Shown here: positions 57,448 through 64,000 of the stretch, piece by piece
Layout of the letters: every line of letters starts with the position of its first letter
How positions within the stretch are numbered: the stretch's first letter is position 1
Origin: Perognathus longimembris pacificus
Taxonomy: Eukaryota > Chordata > Mammalia > Rodentia > Heteromyidae
Assembly: GCF_023159225.1 (NCBI RefSeq)
Contig: NC_063169.1
Coordinates: 53,407,934 to 53,471,933, forward strand
Length of the DNA stretch: 64,000 nt
Direction of reading: 5' to 3'
Notes under the pieces: model-generated
Told to the model about the DNA's origin: nothing
Seen by the model: only the letters and a program-made list of their open reading frames with translations
The model's database searches: none
Position numbers and translations under genes: made by a program

Positions 57448-59401
57448 TATATAAGAATTTGCTGTTCATATCATTTTCCTGTATCTCTAAATATTCCAAC
57501 CTGTATTCCACAGAACTCAAGGGCGTTTTTTGTATAGTTCAATTATCAAACTCAATAAATTTGCAGGTGCAATATTACTATCACACATATAATTCCATAT
57601 TGAAATTTCACAAATTATCCTACCAGTGGAATGTACTGAAATTGTGTCTCTGACTCAGGCTCCAAACAAGGTTCATCCATCACATTTAATGCAGTGTCTC
57701 TGTTGTAATGAAACAATGCCTGACACTATCATTATACTTCATGACATTGACCTTTCTAAGCTTATAGGCCACTTGTTTTGTAGTGTCCTTCTACCTGTGT
57801 TTTTCTGTGTCCTCTTTGTTGGAGTCACATACGTGCTTTGGGAAGAAAAACTCCTTCTGTGATGCTGAATCTGCAGTGATAGATATAGATATATAGAAAT
57901 AGTTATAGCGATGATATCGATTCTGAGTGCCAAATGTCTCTCATTAGTGAGTACAGTCTTAGTGAGAATGGAGCTCTGTATCTATTTCTTCACTACAAAA
58001 ACTTCCCATTGCCCTTTATTCAACTAATAAACAGCTATACTTTGATATTGTGAATTATCCTGCTGCCTTTTAAGCTTCCCTTAATCATTTCAGTATCCAT
58101 TAGGCATATTAAATCTAGCCCAATTTGGTTATTACTGTGATAGCTGCAAAATGGTCATTTTCAAACCCTATTATTCCTTCTGTGCTTATTGGGTGAACCC
58201 TCTGTAAAGAGGGGCCATCCCTTCTTGTGAATTTGTTGTCTTACTTGTCTTACTGTAGATTCATTGATTCTTGTTCCTGTACATGGTTTACAATCTCTTC
58301 TTCTTTTATCTATTTTGAGCTCCAATTTTCCCATATTTACTTAAGGAAATCCCTTAAAAGTTGTCTTCTCTATAACTTTTAAATGATCCTATCAGTTTTG
58401 GCTTGATTTACTGCTACGCTGAAATGGAGGCTCAAAAATGTAGCTTCATTTCTCATCCTACACTCGCTCTTTGTAATCTGACGAACTCTCTCACCAGAAG
58501 GGGAAGTAAGGCGAGGCAAATGTTCCTTAATATTTCAGAAACATTACTGACAAGGGAATCCAAAAGTATTAGAAACCCCCCTCTCAAAAAAAACAAAAAG
58601 AGAGAAAGCTTCCTTTCTAATGGAGGGTTATCTTTTCCTGGTAGCCGTCAACATCTTATCTTGGCAAGTGAGATACTTCAATACTCATGTCACATGTGCC
58701 ATTCAAACCTTGATTGTTCCCATCATGGTGAGTCTTCCGGAATGTACCAGGCATATTAGCTGATTGCCTGTACGGAATGCTTTGTCCCAGCTGAAATACT
58801 ATGAGTCACCCTAAGGCCACAGAAGTGATTGATGCCTGTTACCAATTTCAGATGTAGGGTCAGTGTTGTAGTCTAGTATAAAATGTACAGCTCATATATT
58901 AAGTAATTTTGTTCCTGTCATACCTTATTCTATCTCCTCTTTTACCCGCATGGAACTCAAAAGTACAACAAAATACCCTAAACAGAGGAAAGACAGGGCA
59001 CACTCCCAGTCAATTAACATCTGGACCCCATTATTTGGGATGTACTGTGTACACAAAGTCGAGATTCAGAGGAGCCAAGCCTGCTTTCTTCTGGATGTGC
59101 TGTCACTAAAGTTACAGTTTTTCTAATATAGATGTAGATATTACCCATGAAAAGAGGTAAACAAATGCACATGGAGATAAGTAGACCAGGACCAAGGGTG
59201 TGGCTAGACACACATCAATACTACAAGTGGTCTTTGTGGACTTCATTCTGCACGTGAGTTCTCACTTATTTCCACTAGTTTATCAAATCAAAGTGCAGGA
59301 GAAATTGCTTCATTCATTCATCCATTTTAGAAATTGAATGCTTTCTATGGGACATGCGCTTCTCTAGATCTTTGGAGGACATGAACTATAGCAATTTGAG
59401 G

Positions 59402-59598
59402 CTTTTTTGTTTTGTTTTGTCTTTTTTGCCAGTCCTGGGGCTTGGACTCAGGGCCTGAGCACTGTCCCTGGCTTCTTTTTGCTCAGGGCTAGCACTCTAC
59501 CACTTGAGCCACAGCGCCACCTCTGGCTTTTCCTATATATGTGGTACTGAGGAATCAAACCTAGGGCTTCATGTATAAGAGGCTATATTCCCAGCCCA
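59402..59598 (-). mobile_element. IDL-Geo SINE, antisense
   Basis: GCCAGTCCTGGGGCTTGGAC to TATTCCCAGCCC after a T/G-rich tail; part of the A-box region is missing (GTATAAGAGGCTATATTC). It lies 0.7 kb before the exon at 60289. No clear target duplication. Confidence 0.87.
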
Positions 59599-59745
59599 AC
59601 TAAAGGAATTTGAAAATATTTTTGGTTTTGTCAATGATGATGGTGGTGGTAGCATGCTTACACTTGTTGCATGCATTTGAAATGGTTCGTGTCTTCCAAC
59701 AGTCCACTCAGAAATATCCTGACATTTTAATCTATAAATTATAAT

Positions 59746-59762
59746 AGAGAGAGAGAGAGAGA
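59746..59762. repeat. Short (GA)n
   Basis: About 8 units, next to a SINE start. Confidence 0.85.
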
Positions 59763-59915
59763 ACTGGTGACTCATGCTGTAATCCTAACTACTTAGGAAA
59801 CTGAGATCTGTGGATCACAGTTCAAAACCAGCCATAAGCGTAACTGTGGCTCAGATAGTAAAGCTCCAGCCTTGAGCAAAGACCTTAGGAACAGCATCAC
59901 CCAAGGACAGGCAGA
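59761..59915 (+). mobile_element. B1/Geo SINE, shortened
   Basis: ACTGGTGACTCATGCTGTAA, GGAAACTGAGATCTGTGGAT, GTTCAAAACCAGCC and GTAACTGTGGCTCAGATAGT; the middle and the 3' end are partly deleted. Confidence 0.78.
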
Positions 59916-59924
59916 AAGAAGAAA

Positions 59925-60036
59925 GGAATAGGAGGAAAAAGAGGAGGAGGAGGAGAAGGAGGACGAGGAGGACGAGGAAAAAGAAGATGGGGTGGAAGAG
60001 GGGGAGGAGGAGGAAGAAGAGAAGGAGGAGAAGAAA
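59925..60036. repeat. (GGA)n polypurine tract
   Basis: About 110 bp of GAG/GGA/GAA units with GACGAGGAG interruptions, in the tail position of the preceding SINE. Confidence 0.94.
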
Positions 60037-60098
60037 TACATATTATTATACATAAATACATATATATACATAAACACATATATATATTAAAATACAAA

Positions 60099-60200
60099 GC
60101 TGGGAGTGGTAATGTACACCAGTAACTCAAGACTGAGGGTGGAGTTCAAGGCCAGCCTGGGCAACATAGTGAGACCTTATCTCAAAAGCTAAAACAAAAC
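60099..60200 (+). mobile_element. B1/Alu-like 7SL monomer
   Basis: GCTGGGAGTGGTAATGTACA, GTTCAAGGCCAGCCTGGGCA and CATAGTGAGACCTTATCTCA are classic 7SL-derived text with an A-rich tail; 90 bp before a PDE7B exon. Confidence 0.82.
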
Positions 60201-60288
60201 TCTCCTTTTTAATGCACTACTCCACATAATGGAGTTACCAGGCTCTCTTTTAGATATATGAATTTCTGCATTTGCTTACTTTCTACAG

Positions 60289-60440
60289 ATACAACACACT
60301 CAGGGGAAATTGGCACCAAGAAAAAGGTGAAAAGACTGTTAAGTTTCCAAAGATACTTCCATGCATCGAGGCTGCTTCGTGGAATTATACCACAAGCCCC
60401 TCTCCATCTGCTGGATGAAGACTACCTTGGGCAAGCACGG
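60289..60440 (+). CDS. PDE7B: PDE7B internal exon, about residues 56-106
   Basis: This 152-nt exon follows a 32,456-bp intron. Its first two bases (AT) complete the split codon left by the previous exon (A|AT = Asn), then 50 codons run to a clean codon boundary. Readable blocks are TTHSGEIGTKKKVKRLLSFQ, then RYFHASRLLRGIIPQAPLHL, then LDEDYLGQAR. The acceptor is TTTCTACAG and the donor GTAAGC. KRLLSFQRY is shared with PDE7A and marks the linker between the variable N-terminus and the catalytic domain. The basic KKKVKR cluster followed by Ser is a plausible kinase site, which is inference. The Asn-Asn-Thr-Thr-His junction is the form I recall for mouse, against Asn-Ser-Thr-Thr-Tyr in human. 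The reading frame is intact and nothing looks pseudogenic. Confidence 0.97.
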
Positions 60441-60680
60441 GTAAGCCGGTCACTCCTCTCCCTGCATTATGCCAGTGCCAAGAACCTGTGCCTCTGTTGA
60501 CAACACCCCTGGGTTGGAGCCCTACTCTGCCTCTGAGAAGCTGTGTGGTTCTGGGGTAGGGGCAGCTCAACACATCTGGATCTTTTCATCCAATATAAAA
60601 TAAAAATAAGAGGAAGCATCTGCCTTATACAGGCAATGCAGAGCTTAATGAGGGAGAATGCATTTTTATTCATTCACGAA

Positions 60681-60750
60681 TTCTAGGTCTTGACCCTAGA
60701 GTCTCACACAAGCTAAGCACACATTCCACCACTGGCTATATTCCCAGCCC
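60681..60750 (-). mobile_element. ID-like SINE, antisense
   Basis: TTCTAGGTCTTGACCCTAGA, ACAAGCTAAGCACACATTCC and CTATATTCCCAGCCC form a decayed antisense ID. Confidence 0.6.
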
Positions 60751-61313
60751 AGAGGTAAGGCATAGTTACATGCTGAATATACTCACACCTAGCACATGCT
60801 ATTTTCATTTCTACAAATGTGTAAAATATATTTGTGCAGTGGTCAGTAAAATAAAGTTTTGAACTCAAAAATTACTGAGGGAATACCTACATTTCTGAAT
60901 CCATTAAATTATCTCATTGCTCTGGTGGTACAGAAAATAATCCAATAATCCAGTGTATTATTATTTTATTTTCAATGCATTTAAATCTTTTTAATAATTT
61001 TTTCTAGGCATTGATCTGACTGAAAACTGAAATTAATGTTTGCTGGTCCAAGAAAAAGTTTATGTTATCTCTAGCCTAAATTGCCAAAAGAATTCAAATT
61101 TCAGAAACAAACTATTGCCATTGAGCATAAGTCAAAAATAGTATTTATAACTTATATACTAAATAATATTATACTGTCTACTATAACATATATATTTATT
61201 TATTACTAATTGACACTTAATAAATGAGTAGTAATGTCAAAAGAACTAACTACTGGTATGACATATATAATTTTAAAAATCATTATCTGTAACAACCCAG
61301 AGTCTGAGATTGT

Positions 61314-61437
61314 ATGAATGGTTGGGCGGTGTTTGGTGCTCTCTTGGCTGGTGGTTGTATGGTTAGTTGGTGATGACTGGTGATTGGTAGCTGGTTGGTG
61401 ATTGGCTTGTTGGCTGGCAGATGATTAGGCGATAGGT
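61314..61437. repeat. Degenerate G/T-rich minisatellite
   Basis: Irregular reiteration of TTGGTGATTGG, GCTGGTTGG and TTGGCTGG over about 120 bp; C-poor on the + strand. Confidence 0.8.
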
Positions 61438-62134
61438 TAAAAGGAGAGTAAGACCGATCTCCTCCAGTACTGGAACATCATGACAAAGCACTCTTGATCA
61501 TATCTCTACCCGGAGCAGCCACATTTCATAAAGATGATGCTGAGGATACAGAAAGAACAGTAGTCTGAATGGCAGAAGTGAGGTCCTGAATGTGCCTTTG
61601 GTACAGTGTGGTTTGGGTAAAAGGACTCACTCAAGCCAGACCTCAAAAATGACTTCTCAGCCATTCACTTCTCTGATAACTTATGAGGTCTTAGAGTGCC
61701 TTGCAAGACATTAGGATTTTCCCTAGGACTCAGGTCAAGCCATTCGGAGGCAGGTAGGGGAGTGTGTGCTGCTCCTCTTGTGAATGCCTTCAAAGAAAAG
61801 GGGCAACGGTTCAGAAACTTTGGTAAGGAGTTGGATCAACTGCTGCAACTTTTATGTCACCAGGACTGCTGTGTTTTTCAAAGAGAATAAGTCTGCATTA
61901 CACAATAGGCCTTTAAATTATCCAATATTTTCAATTACCTACTCTTCAGTTTCCTGCGCGGTGGTTAATTTTACATTCTGCCCACACTGAGCGGAATAAT
62001 GCACTCTGCAATGGTTTTCACTTCCTTTTTCAAAGAGTATGTTGCAAACCTCCTCCCTAAAACGTTGTCTGTGGCATAGAGCCTTTACCGAGTTCCAATG
62101 TAACTGAGGATGAGCCTGCAGCCTTCCAAAGCAC

Positions 62135-62245
62135 GAGCCACCTGTTTTCCAGATGAGAAAACTGAAGCATTGAGAAGCTAAGGAATGTGTTCAAGGCCCT
62201 ATAGCCAGAAAGAGATCTGGATGACATTGACCTAGCCTGTCCCCT
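62135..62245 (-). mobile_element. MIR SINE fossil, antisense
   Basis: TTTTCCAGATGAGAAAACTG, AAGCATTGAGAAGCTAAGGA and GTTCAAGGCCCTATAGCCAG closely follow antisense MIR (CAGATGAGGAAACTGAGGC...AAGGTCACACAGC). It lies 160 bp before the exon at 62408. Confidence 0.72.
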
Positions 62246-62407
62246 GAATAGGCATTAGTGAGTAAGATTTAGTTTACTCCAAACCTGTTGTAGGTAGGGT
62301 TGTATGCTCTATATCCAACCTTTTAACTGTTTAACTCACTGTCTCAAAGTAAATGTTTGAGTCTTGATGTGATTCCTGTGGGTGCTATTTTCTGTTTGCC
62401 TTCACAG

Positions 62408-62471
62408 CACATGCTCTCCAAAGTGGGAATGTGGGATTTTGACATATTCTTGTTTGATCGTCTGACAAATG
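62408..62471 (+). CDS. PDE7B: PDE7B internal exon, about residues 107-128
   Basis: A 64-nt exon, 1,967 bp after the previous one. It reads 21 codons in phase 0 (HMLSKVGMWDFDIFLFDRLT, then N) and ends one base into a Gly codon. The acceptor is TTGCCTTCACAG and the donor GTAAGT. The WDFDIFLFDRLTN segment opens the helical catalytic domain of PDE7 enzymes; PDE7A has WNFDIFLFDRLTN at this place. The metal-binding His/Asp residues and the substrate-binding Gln lie in later exons, beyond the window. The next exon should begin with the rest of the Gly codon and then NSLV; I do not see it in the remaining 1.5 kb. Together the three exons establish gene orientation and an unbroken frame. Confidence 0.97.
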
Positions 62472-63360
62472 GTAAGTTACCCAGAAGAATTGTCACTAAA
62501 ATGCACATTATAAAGTAGAATTCATTGCATTTTTAAATAGTTTATTTTTAAACAATGTTGTCCTTTTTTTCCTTCTCTACCCACTTTTGTAAACCTGCAG
62601 CCTCTTAAGAAGGACCAGGATGAGGAAACATTAATTCAATCAAAATTAAGACCTCACGAGTTTGACCTTAGAATCAGGATAGTTTCCTCCTGACTGTAAT
62701 AATCTAAAAGGAGTTAGGAACTAGTAGATCGTATTCTTTCCTTGCAGAATAGTTAAGTCATATTTTAGAGGGAAAAGTTCATTGATAATGGAAAACTAAA
62801 AATACAAAAGCACTTCAGTCTGGTCCTAACTTTTACAAGGCAGGGTCCTTGTGCAATTTTTTTAAATGAGCTGAATCTACATATTACAGGTGTTGCTCAG
62901 ATATATTTGCAATCAGCAGGTGCAAAAGACTGCTAAGGAGAGAATGCAAAGCTTACATTGAGCCAAAGAGAAAAGGAAATACTCTGATTCGTTTTGCTTT
63001 AAGTTTCTGTTTCCCTAAAAACCTTCTTTCTCAAAAATAATAAAATATTATTATATTTTCATCTGCCCATTAAACAAGCCTAGACAAGCTTAAGGAGCCA
63101 ATGAAAACCCTCACATTTAATGCTGGTATTGCTCTCTCCTGTCATCTACCTTTTTTTTTTAACATTAAGCCATTACAGATAGTTTTCTTGTCATTCTGTG
63201 ACTTGAGACTGTGCTGTTAAGAGGATATAGCCTAGAATCATGAAATGGAAGTTTACATTGTGGAATTATAACTTGACCAGATATAGATGGATCCCCTATG
63301 GTTACATTTTACTTTGCTCAAATTAACTGAGAAACTAGTAAATGAAAGTAACTGTGAGGG

Positions 63361-63563
63361 ACTGGGAATATGGCCTAGTGGCAAGAGTGCTTTCCTCGTA
63401 TACATGAAGCCCTGAGTTCGATTCCTTAGCACCACATATATAGAAAAAGCCAGAAGTGGCGCTGTGGCTCAAGTTGGCAAAATGCTAGACTTGAGCAAAA
63501 AGAAGCCAAGAACAGTGCTCAGGACCTGAGATCAAGTCCCAGGAATGGCAAAAAAGAAAGAAA
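63361..63563 (+). mobile_element. IDL-Geo SINE
   Basis: Complete but diverged dimer with a GAAA tail. Perfect 17-bp duplication GAAAGTAACTGTGAGGG (63344-63360 and 63564-63580). Confidence 0.94.
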
Positions 63564-63580
63564 GAAAGTAACTGTGAGGG

Positions 63581-63668
63581 GCTGGGAGTATGGCTTAGTG
63601 GCCAAGTGCTTGCCTACCATGCATGAGGCCTTGGGTTTGATTCCTTATTTCCACATTAAAAAAATGAA
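63581..63668 (+). mobile_element. Monomeric ID/IDL SINE
   Basis: GCTGGGAGTATGGCTTAGTG to GGTTTGATTCCTTATTTCCA and an A tail, without any Geo half. It starts right after the target duplication of the preceding copy, which therefore inserted at its 5' edge. Confidence 0.85.
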
Positions 63669-63759
63669 ATTAATTTTAATAAGAAGTTTTTCTTCAAAAG
63701 AAAGAAAAGTAACTTGAGCAAAATAACTTGTTAAATAGTGCTAGTTAAAAGAAAGTATA

Positions 63760-63938
63760 GGAGCCCAGAGTTTGGCCTAGTGGTAGAATCTGGTTTTGAT
63801 TCCTTGGTACCACATACACAGAAAAAGCTGGAAGTGGCACTGTGGCTCAAGTGGTAGAGTGCTGGCCTTGAGCAAAAAAAAAAGCTCAAGGACAGTGCTC
63901 AGGCCCTGAGTTCAAGCCCCAGGACTGGCAAGAAAAAA
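63760..63938 (+). mobile_element. IDL-Geo SINE, left half internally deleted
   Basis: AGTTTGGCCTAGTGGTAGAA then jumps to CTGGTTTTGATTCC, losing the middle of the tRNA-like head; the right half is complete. 13-bp duplication AAAAGAAAGTATA (63747-63759 and 63939-63951). Confidence 0.9.
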
Positions 63939-64000
63939 AAAAGAAAGTATAATCACAACTGTCATCAAATGTAATGTGAATGCCACAAATATTCAGTTTA

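Larger units (their letters stand above)
27833..60288 (+). other. PDE7B: PDE7B intron, 32.5 kb
   Basis: Complete intron from donor GTGAGT to acceptor CTACAG, with phase 1 at both ends. It contains most of the young SINEs in the window, one young truncated L1, several older L1 3' ends and many MIR/L2 fossils. Apparently unique blocks include 28.3-30.5, 32.1-33.3, 39.5-40.2, 41.2-42.1, 42.7-43.3, 52.2-53.0, 53.5-55.0, 57.5-59.4 kb. No coding exon was recognised inside it. Confidence 0.9.
60441..62407 (+). other. PDE7B: PDE7B intron, 2.0 kb
   Basis: Short intron between donor GTAAGC and acceptor CTTCACAG, phase 0. It holds an antisense ID fragment, a G/T-rich minisatellite and an antisense MIR; the rest is AT-rich unique sequence. 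Confidence 0.93.
62472..64000 (+). other. PDE7B: PDE7B downstream intron (partial)
   Basis: Begins with donor GTAAGT, phase 1. Unique sequence to about 63.3 kb, then three tRNA-Ala-derived SINEs on the + strand. The window ends inside the intron. Confidence 0.9.

Noticed and set aside
62472..64000. Next PDE7B exon (Asn-Ser-Leu-Val...)
   Set aside because: No acceptor followed by the expected codons in the last 1.5 kb.
1..64000. CRISPR array, phage, operon or other prokaryotic system
   Set aside because: Spliceosomal introns, SINE/LINE content and microsatellites show vertebrate nuclear DNA; all direct repeats are target duplications or tandem simple repeats.

Overview
This window is mammalian nuclear DNA from a rodent, very probably of the superfamily Geomyoidea (kangaroo rats, pocket mice, pocket gophers). 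The lineage call rests on about 18 copies of a dimeric SINE: a left half resembling rodent ID / tRNA-Ala, fused to a right half that ends in a GGACTGGC-A(n) tail. This matches the IDL-Geo organisation known from Geomyoidea. A second SINE family joins a 7SL/B1-like left half to the same right half. There is no bacterial, phage or organellar signal.

The only protein-coding content I can support is three internal exons of PDE7B, the cAMP-specific 3',5'-cyclic nucleotide phosphodiesterase 7B, on the + strand at 27749-27832, 60289-60440 and 62408-62471. Their splice sites are canonical and their phases join without a break, giving about 101 codons (roughly residues 28-128 of a protein of about 450 residues). 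They cover the N-terminal region and the start of the catalytic region. The start codon, the exon before residue 28 and the metal-binding catalytic core lie outside the window. Everything else is intron.

Layout. 1-27748 is the upstream intron: a MER5A-like DNA transposon fossil near 0.8-1.0 kb, mostly unique sequence to 8 kb, then SINEs, L1 fragments, a 1.3-kb-spaced local duplication (12.6/13.9 kb), 7SL composite elements and an L1 complex at 23.5-25.2 kb. 27833-60288 is a 32.5-kb intron with a dense SINE cluster at 33.3-34.2 kb (including a close inverted pair), L2/MIR fossils, a young truncated L1 at 38.7-39.4 kb, many microsatellites and a 57-bp tandem duplication at 56.6 kb. 60441-62407 is a short intron of about 2 kb holding an ID fragment, a G/T-rich minisatellite and a MIR. 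62472-64000 opens the next intron and carries three tRNA-Ala-derived SINEs in one orientation.

Most young insertions keep target-site duplications of 11-17 bp, so their boundaries are known to within a base or two. Candidate regulatory sites in non-repeat intron are a perfect CRE (1064), a perfect DR1 nuclear-receptor site (14158) and an RFX X-box (32834). These are motif matches only. I found no previously undescribed gene system. The items most worth checking are the retroposition events, the inverted SINE pairs and the three motifs.
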